Of a stretch of 64,000 nt of DNA, positions 52,050 to 61,488 are shown one piece after another. Location of the stretch: the NCBI RefSeq assembly GCF_017353175.1, contig NZ_JAFMYW010000004.1, forward strand, positions 124,001 through 188,000, read 5' to 3'. The stretch comes from Fibrella forsythiae. GTDB taxonomy: Bacteria; Bacteroidota; Bacteroidia; Cytophagales; Spirosomataceae. The position numbers and the translations under genes are program-made. Each line of letters starts with the position of its first letter. Position 1 is the stretch's first letter. The notes under the pieces were generated by a model. It did not search any database, was not told the origin of the DNA, and saw nothing but the letters and a program-made list of their open reading frames with translations.

Positions 52050-52104
52050 AACGTCATTACGCTTCGCTGCCATAGATCATCAATGACAGCGAAGCCTACT
52101 AACC

Positions 52105-53247
52105 TTGCGAGTATTACACGTCACCACGGCCCACCGACCCCACGACCCGCGTATTGTTTATAAACAATGCCCAACGCTGACGGCCGACTACGAGGTTTGG
52201 TGCGCCATTCCAGACGCCGACCCAGCGGTTGCGCCTACCGTTCAGTTCATTCGTCTGCCGTATTATGAGAGCGTTATGCGGCGCATTCTGATCACCTGCC
52301 CGCTCATCATCTGGCGATGCTGGCGACTTCGGCCCGATGTGGTCCACTTCTACGTACCTGAGTTTATCCCGTTTGCGTTTCTGTTCCGGCTAAGAGGGGC
52401 CAGATTAATCTATGAAGTACAGGAAAACCTGTTCAAGAAACTGCATTTAAAAACGAAAAACCGGGGCTGGCTGCTGGAAAAAGCATTTTCCCTGCTCGAC
52501 CAGCTAGCCCGCCGGTACTGCTACTGCATCTTCACCGAACACGGCTACCTGACAACGTATACCAACCTGCGTAAGCCATCGGCTGTCATTTACAACTACG
52601 CATCGTTACCGCTGCTTGAGCCTTTCCGCAAGCCGTATTTACCCCGGAAACAGCCACCAACGTTCTTCTACATCGGCTGGCTTAGCATGGAACGCGCCGT
52701 TGATACGCTGCTGGCCGCTTTTTCCAGACTGAAAGCCAATCACATTGATTTTTTTGTGCATCTCTTTGGCCGACAGACATTCTCGCAGAAAACGCTGGAA
52801 GCGAACGCCGATTATCAGCAGGTACGTTCTCAACTCCACTTTCACGGTTATGCAGACCAGCGAGTGGCCCTGCACAATGCCGCAGGGGTAATAGCGGGGC
52901 TGGCCCTGTTAAAACCCATTGGCGATTATCCTGAGTCATATACAACCAAGCTCTTTGAGTACATGGCACTCGGGTTACCCGTCATTACGGCCGACTTTCC
53001 ACTCTATAAAGATGTAGTTGAACACCATCGTTGCGGTTTCTGCGTTGACCCATACGACGCCGATGCCGTTGCCCGGGCGCTAACGTACCTGATCAATAAC
53101 CCGGACGAAGCTGAGGAAATGGGCAAGCGCGGCCGCAACGCCGTAATCCAACAGTATAACTGGGCTACCGAAGCAACCAAACTACTGGCGTTCTACAGGC
53201 AGGTGTTACAAGTGCCACATCCTACAATTGCCCTGGCACAAGTGTAA
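52105..53247 (+). CDS. Family 4-type glycosyltransferase
   Basis: A 380-residue GT-B enzyme with TTG as apparent start (RVLHVTTAHRPHDPRI is the natural N-terminus). C-terminal donor site: LFEYMALGLPVITADFPLY and the acidic pair in ESYTTKLFEYM. It transfers an activated sugar to an envelope glycan; acceptor unknown. It follows the protease-like gene by 55 bases. No polysaccharide cluster is nearby. Confidence 0.88.
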   Translation: MRVLHVTTAHRPHDPRIVYKQCPTLTADYEVWCAIPDADPAVAPTVQFIRLPYYESVMRRILITCPLIIWRCWRLRPDVVHFYVPEFIPFAFLFRLRGARLIYEVQENLFKKLHLKTKNRGWLLEKAFSLLDQLARRYCYCIFTEHGYLTTYTNLRKPSAVIYNYASLPLLEPFRKPYLPRKQPPTFFYIGWLSMERAVDTLLAAFSRLKANHIDFFVHLFGRQTFSQKTLEANADYQQVRSQLHFHGYADQRVALHNAAGVIAGLALLKPIGDYPESYTTKLFEYMALGLPVITADFPLYKDVVEHHRCGFCVDPYDADAVARALTYLINNPDEAEEMGKRGRNAVIQQYNWATEATKLLAFYRQVLQVPHPTIALAQV

Positions 53248-53515
53248 CGATAATCAATCTGCCTAAACAGCTAATACGTAGGTTGACCAGCCCTCTGCCG
53301 CTGTGATGCCAGATGACCCATTGCCTAAAAAAGCAGACAGACAAACCCATTCAGAAATGTATACAAACCCGTTTGGTGTGGCCATTCGCTCGAACATACT
53401 GCACTATTTTTAGTTATTTTTACATTATACTCATTATATCTACTACGTCTTCCAGGAAGATTTTAACTTTCGGGATATTTTCAGTTGTTGTCTTCGAAGC
53501 CAAGTTAACCGGCAC

Positions 53516-54454
53516 ATGTTTATTCACGCAGTCAGCCACTATTTGCCCGAGCAAATAGTCGGCAATGACCACTTTACACAGCTCAACGGACTTTCTGACG
53601 AGTGGATCACTACCCGCACGGGTATTAGTGAACGCCGTAAGGCGAGCCCCGAGGAGAATACCAATACTATGTCGATCGAAGTCGTGTCTCGCTTACAGGC
53701 GAAAACCGATCTCTCGACCGTTGACCTGATTGTTGGTGCCACGTATACGCCTCACGATACCATTGTAACGCTGGCTCACGCCATACAGCATCACCTCAAT
53801 ATAGCCGACATTCCAACCGTTTCTGTGTCGTCGGCCTGTTCATCGTTACTTAATGCCATTGAAATTGTTGAGGGGTATTTTGCCCTGAATAAAGCCAGCC
53901 GCGCGCTGGTGGTCGTTGCAGAGCACAACACGGCCTATTACAATGAAGAAGATACGGTCTCGGGCCACCTTTGGGGCGACGGCGCAGCGGCCTTGCTGAT
54001 TACCAAAGAACGCCAGTCTGAGGGCGATCTTACAATCAAAGGCCTGCTGACGGGGGGCGCGGCTCATGCGGGTAAAGCCGTTGAAGCCGTGGTGTTACAA
54101 CCCCTGGTCAAAGGGGTAATCATGCCCTACGGCCGCGATGTATTCCAGAATGCCTGCATCTATATGCCCAAAGCCAGCCTTCAGATTCTGGAGCGCCACG
54201 GCCTTACGGCGGCCGATGTCGATTACGTATTACCGCACCAGGCCAATTTGCGTATTAGCCGAAACGTAATGCAGACGCTTGGTCTTCCCGAAGAGAAGTT
54301 ACTCTCTAATATTCAGTACCTCGGCAATACAGGCTGTGCCGGTTGCGCCATCGCCCTCTCCGAACACTGGGACTCCTTCAAAAAGGGAGAACGTATCGTT
54401 GTAACTGTCTTTGGTGGCGGTTATTCCTACGGTGCCATGCTGATTGAGGTTTAA
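53516..54454 (+). CDS. 3-oxoacyl-ACP synthase III family protein
   Basis: A 312-residue thiolase-fold condensing enzyme. Triad in order: Cys in VSSACSSLLNA, His in VLPHQANLRI, Asn in YLGNTGCAG; the N-terminal DEWITTRTGISERR and GAAALLI are also typical of KAS III. It starts fatty-acid chains or, as a stand-alone gene with no plsX or acpP beside it, may make a specialised acyl product. A strong terminator follows, so it is monocistronic. Confidence 0.88.
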   Translation: MFIHAVSHYLPEQIVGNDHFTQLNGLSDEWITTRTGISERRKASPEENTNTMSIEVVSRLQAKTDLSTVDLIVGATYTPHDTIVTLAHAIQHHLNIADIPTVSVSSACSSLLNAIEIVEGYFALNKASRALVVVAEHNTAYYNEEDTVSGHLWGDGAAALLITKERQSEGDLTIKGLLTGGAAHAGKAVEAVVLQPLVKGVIMPYGRDVFQNACIYMPKASLQILERHGLTAADVDYVLPHQANLRISRNVMQTLGLPEEKLLSNIQYLGNTGCAGCAIALSEHWDSFKKGERIVVTVFGGGYSYGAMLIEV

Positions 54455-54482
54455 AAAGATGGTCTGGATCAGCCAGTTGTAG

Positions 54483-54540
54483 AATCGGGTTATTGCTGTC
54501 GATTAGCCAAACGCTTCGCGCCAGTAATAACCCGATTTTT
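54483..54540 (+). terminator. Terminator after the KAS III gene
   Basis: 16-base arms with one mismatch (54483-54498, 54522-54537), a 23-base loop, and a five-T tail, 28 bases past the stop. Confidence 0.8.
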
Positions 54541-54653
54541 GGTAACTGGTGCGTCTTGTTGACGCTCTACATCTGCCAACCCTCCCTATATAGTCTTATA
54601 GTTAGTTTATTATAAATTATATTTAGGCAGCACAAGAGATACCGTTCCCTTTC

Positions 54654-57446
54654 ATGAACAGCCTTCCTGCCGGGTTTGCCAGTCACAGCTTAACGTACCT
54701 GCATAAGCTCGCCCCAGAGCAAAGACAACTACGTTATTGCCTGTTTGTGCTACTCTGCGTGTTCATGGGTGGCTGCCGGCAAACAAATTCGGGAAAGGCG
54801 TACCGAATCGGTTTTTCGCAGCGCACCGAGGCCGATACCTGGCGCAAAACGATGCGGGCCGGCATGAACCGCGAGCTCTCGTTTTATCCCGATGTCGACT
54901 TCATTGTTAAAGATGCTGGTGGCCAGAGCGAACGACAAGCCCGGCAAATACAAGAACTTATCGACCAGAAAGTTGATCTTCTGATCGTATCACCAAACGC
55001 GGCGCGCCCCATCACGCCCATTGTTGAAAAAGCTTATCAGCAGGGTATTCCAGTCGTTATTCTCGACCGCCGAACCGATTCTGACCAATATACCGCCTAC
55101 GTTGGCGCTGACAATGTGGACGTAGGGCGCACGGCCGGCGTATATGCGAATCAGTTGCTTCAGGGAACAGGTAACGTGGTAGAGATTGGCGAGTCGCCGG
55201 GGTCCTCTGCCGATATAGACCGGCATCGGGGGTTCATGGAAGCAATCGGCGTCCACCCAGGTATCCGGCTGATTACCAAGCTCGAAGGTGACTGGGATAA
55301 GCGATCGTTTGCAGACAGACTGACCAGTTTGCTAACCGCAAAACCGACCATACAGCTCATCTTTGCGCAGAATGACCGCACAGCCCTGAAAGCCTATAAG
55401 GTTTGCCGCGGATTAGGGCTGGAGAAGCAGGTCAAGATTATCGGTGTTGATGGCCTGCCGGGGCAGAATGAAGGCATCGACCTGGTTGATCGGGGCATTC
55501 TGAGCGCGACGGTTTTGTACCCAACGGGCGGCAAAGAAGCCATTCGCACCGCCATGGCCATTCTGAAGAAGCAGCCATTCAAACGGGAAAACAAGTTGCC
55601 CATTACGCTCATCGATTCGGCCAATGTGCGCATTATGAAGTTTCAGAATGAAAAGGTGGTAGAGCAGCAGGTCGATATTGAGAAGCAGCAACGGCGCATC
55701 AACGACCTGAACCAGATTTATAGTAACCAAAAAAATACGCTCTATTTCACCCTGGCTAGTCTGCTGATCGTTATGCTGTTGGGCGGTTGGGCGCTTTACC
55801 TGTACCGCTCCAAACAGATTGCTTACCAGACCCTTGAGCGACAGAATCAGGAGATTCTGGACCAGAAAAATCAGATTGAGATCGTATCGGCGCAGGCACG
55901 GCTGGCAACCGAAGAAAAACTCCGGTTCTATTCGTATATCTCGCATGAGTTCAATACCCCGCTGAGCCTGATTTTAACACCTACGGAAGAGCTGCTTCAG
56001 AAAAAGACAGTTAACCCCTCCGAGTTGAAAAACAACTTGCTGCTGATACAGAAAAACGCCTATCGCCTGCTTCGACTGGTTGATCAGATGCTGGACCTGC
56101 GTAAGACTGATGCCGGAAAACAACGCCTGCACACGGCCGAACAGGACCTGATTGCGTTCATCCGGGATATCGTTCAGGACTTCCTGCCCAAAGCCAAAAA
56201 ACGCCGGATCGACCTGCAATTCATACCGGCTCAACAAACCTTGCCCGTCTGGTTCGACAGTGAAAAGCTGGATAAAGTTATTGTCAACTTACTGTCGAAT
56301 GCTTTCAAGTACACGCCCGGCGGTGGGCTAATTCACGTTCGGCTTAGTGTGATCGACGAGCAGGTGCAGATTCAGGTGACCGACAATGGCGAGGGTATGA
56401 CGCCCGATGAACAAGCCCACGCCTTCGATCTCTTTTTCAGCGGCAGTAGACCGTTTAACCTCTCAAAAGGCCTTGGGCTGGCCCTGTCGATGGAATTCAT
56501 TCAGCTGCACCAGGGCGACATAAACGTCCAGTCGGAGAAAGACAAAGGCACCACGTTCACCATTTTGCTACCGTTGGGGAACAAGCACTTATCACCCAGT
56601 GAAATGAATGGCTCACCCACCCGCCAGCAATCGCTGATCGACCTGGATGATGACGATATCGATGCGACTGACAGCAAGCCAGCCAAACAGCTGGGTACGT
56701 TGCTGGTCATTGAGGATAATGATGACCTGCGTGCATTTCTAAGCACCCGCCTGAGCAACGAGTTTGAGATCATTGCCGAAGCATCGGCGGAGAAAGGTTG
56801 GGAACGAATCCTCGATGTCATTCCCGACCTAATCGTCAGTGACGTTATGCTGCCGGGCATGACTGGCCTGCAACTCACTCAGCGCGTTAAAGCCGACCTG
56901 CGCACCTCGCACATTCCGGTAATTTTATTGACGGCTCAGGGCCAGATGGAACAGCGGATAGAAGGAACCCGGGTTGGAGCCGACGCGTACATTACGAAGC
57001 CGTTCAATACCCAATACCTGCTCGAAACGATTCGGACTACGCTGACTAATCGTGAGAAGTGGCAACGGCGCTACGCTTCCGATTTTCTGTCTCAGTCGGG
57101 GGGCGGCAACCGGCAGGACAAGAAGTTCCTGAACGAGCTAACCGCGCTGATAGAACAGAACCTGGGCGACCCGGCGTTCGGCGTCGAAAAGTTAAGCCGC
57201 GACATGGGGCTTTCGCGAGTACAACTTTACCGCAAAGTACAGGCGTTACTCAACATGAATGTGATGGATTACCTGACCGACGTACGATTGAAACGCGCCA
57301 AACACCTGCTTCGCGAAACCACCAAGCCGATGGCTGAAATCGCCGACGAAACAGGCTTCAATTCGGCCGCTTACTTTACCACGTTCTTCAAACAGCACAC
57401 TCAGAAAACGCCCTCTGACTACCGAAAGTCGTCGGTGAAGGCGTAG
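54654..57446 (+). CDS. Hybrid two-component regulator with sugar-binding-protein sensor
   Basis: A 930-residue membrane regulator. Order: leader with Cys41; periplasmic type I sugar-binding-protein domain (about 48-325; YRIGFSQRTEADTWRKTM, IVSPNAARPITPIVEKA, VVILDRRTD); one helix (about 362-385); HisKA (YISHEFNTPLSLIL); HATPase (NLLSNAFKYTPGG); receiver (LLVIEDNDDLRAFL, SDVMLPGM, ITKPF); AraC helix-turn-helix at the C-terminus. The architecture matches B. thetaiotaomicron BT1754, the fructose-sensing regulator of a levan locus. With a fructokinase, sugar porter and GH32 downstream, it most likely senses fructose and switches on this region. Confidence 0.94.
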   Translation: MNSLPAGFASHSLTYLHKLAPEQRQLRYCLFVLLCVFMGGCRQTNSGKAYRIGFSQRTEADTWRKTMRAGMNRELSFYPDVDFIVKDAGGQSERQARQIQELIDQKVDLLIVSPNAARPITPIVEKAYQQGIPVVILDRRTDSDQYTAYVGADNVDVGRTAGVYANQLLQGTGNVVEIGESPGSSADIDRHRGFMEAIGVHPGIRLITKLEGDWDKRSFADRLTSLLTAKPTIQLIFAQNDRTALKAYKVCRGLGLEKQVKIIGVDGLPGQNEGIDLVDRGILSATVLYPTGGKEAIRTAMAILKKQPFKRENKLPITLIDSANVRIMKFQNEKVVEQQVDIEKQQRRINDLNQIYSNQKNTLYFTLASLLIVMLLGGWALYLYRSKQIAYQTLERQNQEILDQKNQIEIVSAQARLATEEKLRFYSYISHEFNTPLSLILTPTEELLQKKTVNPSELKNNLLLIQKNAYRLLRLVDQMLDLRKTDAGKQRLHTAEQDLIAFIRDIVQDFLPKAKKRRIDLQFIPAQQTLPVWFDSEKLDKVIVNLLSNAFKYTPGGGLIHVRLSVIDEQVQIQVTDNGEGMTPDEQAHAFDLFFSGSRPFNLSKGLGLALSMEFIQLHQGDINVQSEKDKGTTFTILLPLGNKHLSPSEMNGSPTRQQSLIDLDDDDIDATDSKPAKQLGTLLVIEDNDDLRAFLSTRLSNEFEIIAEASAEKGWERILDVIPDLIVSDVMLPGMTGLQLTQRVKADLRTSHIPVILLTAQGQMEQRIEGTRVGADAYITKPFNTQYLLETIRTTLTNREKWQRRYASDFLSQSGGGNRQDKKFLNELTALIEQNLGDPAFGVEKLSRDMGLSRVQLYRKVQALLNMNVMDYLTDVRLKRAKHLLRETTKPMAEIADETGFNSAAYFTTFFKQHTQKTPSDYRKSSVKA

Positions 57447-57507
57447 TTGATGTGCATTGGTATGGTTTCAAGTTGTGTACAGCATAAAGCAGGTACTCGG
57501 GCAGCGC

Positions 57508-57610
57508 TTTTGTCATCCCCACGTCAGGAGAGATCGTGACGTTCTATTCAGAAGTGCCAAGTGCTATCAGAGGGAACGCTACGATCCCTTCTTCCGTCGG
57601 AATAACAATG
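57508..57610. repeat. Degenerate inverted repeat before the GH97 gene
   Basis: GTCATCCCCACGTCAGGAG at 57512 onward is an imperfect complement of the segment ending 57610 (reverse strand GTTATTCCGACGGAAGAAG...). About 45 bases per arm with many mismatches. It looks like an older, decayed member of the intergenic hairpin class. Confidence 0.6.
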
Positions 57611-57701
57611 GTGCTGCTAATTCACGATGAGGGTCAGCCAATCAATTTGCTAAACCACAACGCACTTACTTTACTCCCCAATTACCAACCTATGTAAACC
57701 T

Positions 57702-59783
57702 ATGAAAGCAACACTCTCCTTCCTCCTGACCCTTTCCCTTTGCTGGCAAAGCAACCGAACCTCTGCCCAGACGACCACTACGATTTCCTCACCCGACAAA
57801 GCTGTTGTTCTATCGGTGAGCAACACACCAGCCGGGCAAGTCGCCTACCGGGTTACCTACAAAGGAAAGAAGGTCATTGAGCCATCTACGCTTGGGTTTG
57901 CGCTCAGTAAGCCGCAGGTATCGTTGACCCGGTTCACCATTGCAGCCATTGATTCGGCGACCATCGACGAGACCTGGAAACCCGTTTGGGGCGAAGCCAG
58001 CCAGATCAGGAACCACTGCAAGGAGTTGCGCGTAACGCTTGCCGATCAGTCGGGGTCGGGCATCCAGATGCAGGTACGTTTCCGGGTATTCAACGACGGT
58101 GTGGGTTTCCGGTACGAATTTCCCACGCAACCTAATCTCAGCCATTTTGTCGTAGCCGATGAGTTGACCCAATTCAGGCTGTCGGCCGATCATCGGACGT
58201 TCTGGATGCCGGGCGATTATGATTCCAACGAATACCTGTACAACACCACTAAACTGAGCGAGGTAGCAGCGCTGGCGGCGATCAGGAAAGAGAAAGACAT
58301 CGCGCTCCAGTCGGTAATCGGCGATAATGCCATTCAAACGCCGCTGCTGTTTAAAACGACCGATGGCCTGTATATCAGCCTCTACGAAGCGGCCGTGCTG
58401 AATTACCCCATCATGCACCTGCAACTCGATAAGAAGACACTGAGGCTACAAGCACAACTGACGCCCGATGCCGTCGGGAACAAGGCCTATCTGCAAACAC
58501 CATCAAAAACGCCCTGGCGGACAATCATCGTCAGCGACAAGGCTACAGATATCGTCGGGTCAAAACTGATCCTGAACCTGAATGAGCCGTCGACCATTGC
58601 CGATCCGTCGTGGATAAAGCCGCAAAAATTCATGGGTGTCTGGTGGGAAATGCATATTGGCAAAGGCAACTGGGCCAAAGCCCTTGGCAAACACGCTGCC
58701 AACACGCAAAACGTAAAGAAATACATCGACTTCTCCGCGAAAAATGGGTTCGACGGGCTATTGGTCGAAGGGTGGAACGAAGGCTGGGAAGACTGGTTCG
58801 GCAACTGGAAAGAAGAGGTATTCGATTTCGTAACGCCCTATTCCGATTACAACATTGATTCGCTGACGGCCTACGCCCAGAAAAAAGGGATCAAGCTGAT
58901 CATGCACCACGAAACGTCGGGCTCGGTGACAAACTATGAACGCCGGATGGATGCCGCTTTTCAATACATGGTCGATAAAGGCATTAATACCGTGAAGACT
59001 GGGTACGTTGGCCGGATCATTCCAAGAGGCGAACATCACGACAGTCAGTGGATGGTGAACCATTACCAGCGGGTGGCCGAAAGAGCCGCGAAATATAAAC
59101 TCATGGTCGATTCGCACGAGTCGGCACACCCAACCGGTCTTCACCGGACGTACCCGAACTGGATGGCCAGCGAAGCCGCACGGGGAAGCGAGTTCAACAA
59201 TGCCCCCACGCTGGGCATCACGCCCGAGCACACGACCATTTTGCCCTTCACCCGGATGCTCGGCGGCCCCATGGATTTCACGCCCGGCCTGTTCCGGTTT
59301 CAGCTAAACCAGTTCGATAGCAGCCGCACGCAACGCGTAAGAACCACGCTGGCCAAACAACTGGCCTTGTACATCACCCTCTACAGCCCGCTGCAGATGG
59401 TGGCTGATTTGCCCGAAAACTATGAGAAACACATGGACGCTTTCCAGTTCATCCGCGACGTACCGGTGGATTGGGACGATAGCCAAGTGCTGGCTGCCGA
59501 ACCCGGCGACTACCTGATGATTGCCCGCAAAACGAAAGGCAAAGACAGCTGGTTTGTTGGTGCCATTACCGACGAAAACAGCCGGACGTTGCCGCTCTCA
59601 TTAGACTTTCTGGAACCCGGCAAAACCTACGAAGCCACGATCTACCGCGATGCCGACAACGCCGACTGGCACGAAAACCCGGAAGCATACACCATCGAAA
59701 AGAAGCGCGTTACCAGCAAGACAAAACTCAACCTACGCCTGGCTAACGGCGGCGGCTTTGCCATTCAACTGACGCAGCTGTGA
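57702..59783 (+). CDS. Glycoside hydrolase family 97
   Basis: A 693-residue periplasmic or secreted enzyme with a signal peptide ending TSAQ. GH97 parts: N-terminal beta-sandwich (SPDKAVVLSVSN ... FRVFNDGVGFRYEFP), (beta/alpha)8 barrel (KIMGVWWEMHIGK-like WEMHIGKGNW, GFDGLLVEGWNEGWEDWF, HHETSGSVTNYERRM, DSHESAHPTGLHRTYPNWM) and a C-terminal sheet. GH97 enzymes cleave alpha-glucosides or alpha-galactosides. The catalytic-type residues cannot be assigned with certainty by eye, so inverting or retaining is left open. Confidence 0.94.
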   Translation: MKATLSFLLTLSLCWQSNRTSAQTTTTISSPDKAVVLSVSNTPAGQVAYRVTYKGKKVIEPSTLGFALSKPQVSLTRFTIAAIDSATIDETWKPVWGEASQIRNHCKELRVTLADQSGSGIQMQVRFRVFNDGVGFRYEFPTQPNLSHFVVADELTQFRLSADHRTFWMPGDYDSNEYLYNTTKLSEVAALAAIRKEKDIALQSVIGDNAIQTPLLFKTTDGLYISLYEAAVLNYPIMHLQLDKKTLRLQAQLTPDAVGNKAYLQTPSKTPWRTIIVSDKATDIVGSKLILNLNEPSTIADPSWIKPQKFMGVWWEMHIGKGNWAKALGKHAANTQNVKKYIDFSAKNGFDGLLVEGWNEGWEDWFGNWKEEVFDFVTPYSDYNIDSLTAYAQKKGIKLIMHHETSGSVTNYERRMDAAFQYMVDKGINTVKTGYVGRIIPRGEHHDSQWMVNHYQRVAERAAKYKLMVDSHESAHPTGLHRTYPNWMASEAARGSEFNNAPTLGITPEHTTILPFTRMLGGPMDFTPGLFRFQLNQFDSSRTQRVRTTLAKQLALYITLYSPLQMVADLPENYEKHMDAFQFIRDVPVDWDDSQVLAAEPGDYLMIARKTKGKDSWFVGAITDENSRTLPLSLDFLEPGKTYEATIYRDADNADWHENPEAYTIEKKRVTSKTKLNLRLANGGGFAIQLTQL

Positions 59784-60158
59784 GTTAACTTATGCTCTAG
59801 TGTAGTTGCTTCGCGCTGTAGGCCCTTCGACAGGCTCAGGGTGACAATCCCACTCAAGTTCATCATCAACATCTAGATGTGCTTTGTCACCCTGAGCCTG
59901 TCGAAGGGCCTACAGCGCGAAGCAACTACACTGGAGCACGAGGCCTAGCCAGCCCACAACGTGCAACAAAATCAGAAAACGGCGTTTCAAAACCGAAAAG
60001 ACACCCCGGCATCGACCAATCCAACCGATTCACTACCAACAACTTATCAATACAATTGAACATCGAAAGTATTTGAACAATTACTGAAAGCGCACACGAC
60101 GTACCTGCGTTAGTTTTGAGCCATAAACAAAGTCCACTACGGACAGTTTGAGTCAATC
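59784..60158. other. Intergenic region with the largest inverted repeat
   Basis: 375 bases between GH97 and the sugar porter. The first part is the 55-bp inverted repeat at 59793-59938; the rest (59940-60158) shows no gene and should hold the porter promoter. Confidence 0.6.
59793..59938. repeat. 55-bp inverted repeat with CCTGAGCCTGTCGAAGG core
   Basis: Arms 59793-59847 and 59884-59938 pair along 55 positions with one T-G pair; the inner 49 are exact. Loop 36 bases. The arm contains CCCTTCGACAGGCTCAGGG, a sequence I recall as scattered in many unrelated bacterial genomes. Not followed by a T tract. Confidence 0.95.
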
Positions 60159-61484
60159 ATGGGTCAGAAACAACGCATATTCTTTTGGTCGATTACGGCC
60201 GCTTTGGGGGGCTTCCTCTTTGGCTTTGATACCGCTGTTATTTCTGGCGTCGAGCAGTCGCTGCAATCGCTCTGGCACCTGAACGTGTGGGAACATGGCC
60301 TGACGGTTTCAATTGCGCTGGTCGGCACGGTGATTGGCTCCATGACGGGCGGCATTCCAGCCGAAGCACTGGGCCGCAAGAAAACATTGTTCTGGATTGC
60401 CGTTCTCTACCTGCTGGCTTCGCTTGGCACGGCACTGGCCCCCAACTGGTCGATCTTCCTTATTTTCCGTTTTTTGGGTGGTTTGGGCGTTGGTGCTTCA
60501 TCAGTGGCCGCCCCGATGTACATCACCGAAATTTCGCCCGCCAAGTCGCGGGGCCGGCTGGTAGGTATGTTCCAGTTCAATATTGTGCTGGGTATTTTGG
60601 TTGCCTATCTCTCCAACTTCCTGCTCGCTGATGTTGGTGCCGAGCCATGGCGCTGGATGCTGGGCGTACAGGCCCTTCCGTCAGTGATTTTCCTGGTAAC
60701 CGTGCTGAAGATTCCTGAAAGTCCACGCTGGTTGTTACTTAAGCAGGGTAACGTTGAAGAAGCCCGTCAGGTACTCGACATGATCGACCCAGACACGGCG
60801 AAGGAAACGCTGCTGGCTATTCAGCGCAGCAACACCGAGTCGACAGCATCGGCCCGGCTTTTTTCAGGCAACTATAAAACGCCCGTCATGCTGGCCGTGC
60901 TGTTTGCGGTCTTCAACCAGGTATCGGGTATCAACGCCATTATTTATTATGCCCCCCGCATTTTCGAAATGACGGGACTAGGCAAAAGCTCGTCGCTGCT
61001 GTCATCGGCAGGAATTGGCCTGATCAACCTGATCTTCACCTTGATTTCGATGAACCTGATCGATCGCTACGGTCGGCGTACGCTGATGAAGATTGGCTCG
61101 GTGGGTCTGATCATCACCCTCGGGTTGGTGGCTCGGGCGTTTTACACCGAAGACTTCAGCGGCATGACCGTTCCCTTCCTGTTGTTCGGCTACATTGCTT
61201 TCTTTGGTTTCTCGCAGGGGGCCGTTATCTGGGTGTTCATCTCCGAAATCTTCCCGAACGAGGTGCGGGCCAGTGGGCAGGCACTCGGCAGCTTTACCCA
61301 CTGGATCATGGCCGCGATTATCACGTTTACCTTCCCGTATCTGTCTGAACAGGTCGGTGGCGGCAATACCTTCCTGTTCTTCACCGTCATGATGGTGCTG
61401 CAACTCGTATTCGTACTGCGCATTATGCCTGAGACGAAAGGAACCAGCCTGGAGAAAATCGAACGTACCGTTTTTGCGCACTAA
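60159..61484 (+). CDS. MFS sugar porter
   Basis: A 441-residue inner-membrane symporter of the sugar porter family with 12 helices. Marks: GFLFGFDTAVISGVEQ in helix 1, GGIPAEALGRKK (loop 2-3), RFLGGLGVGASSVAAPMYITEISPAKSRG, PESPRWLL and PETKGTSLEKIE. It imports a monosaccharide; the fructokinase gene 5 bases later points to fructose. Confidence 0.95.
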   Translation: MGQKQRIFFWSITAALGGFLFGFDTAVISGVEQSLQSLWHLNVWEHGLTVSIALVGTVIGSMTGGIPAEALGRKKTLFWIAVLYLLASLGTALAPNWSIFLIFRFLGGLGVGASSVAAPMYITEISPAKSRGRLVGMFQFNIVLGILVAYLSNFLLADVGAEPWRWMLGVQALPSVIFLVTVLKIPESPRWLLLKQGNVEEARQVLDMIDPDTAKETLLAIQRSNTESTASARLFSGNYKTPVMLAVLFAVFNQVSGINAIIYYAPRIFEMTGLGKSSSLLSSAGIGLINLIFTLISMNLIDRYGRRTLMKIGSVGLIITLGLVARAFYTEDFSGMTVPFLLFGYIAFFGFSQGAVIWVFISEIFPNEVRASGQALGSFTHWIMAAIITFTFPYLSEQVGGGNTFLFFTVMMVLQLVFVLRIMPETKGTSLEKIERTVFAH

Positions 61485-61488
61485 CGTC

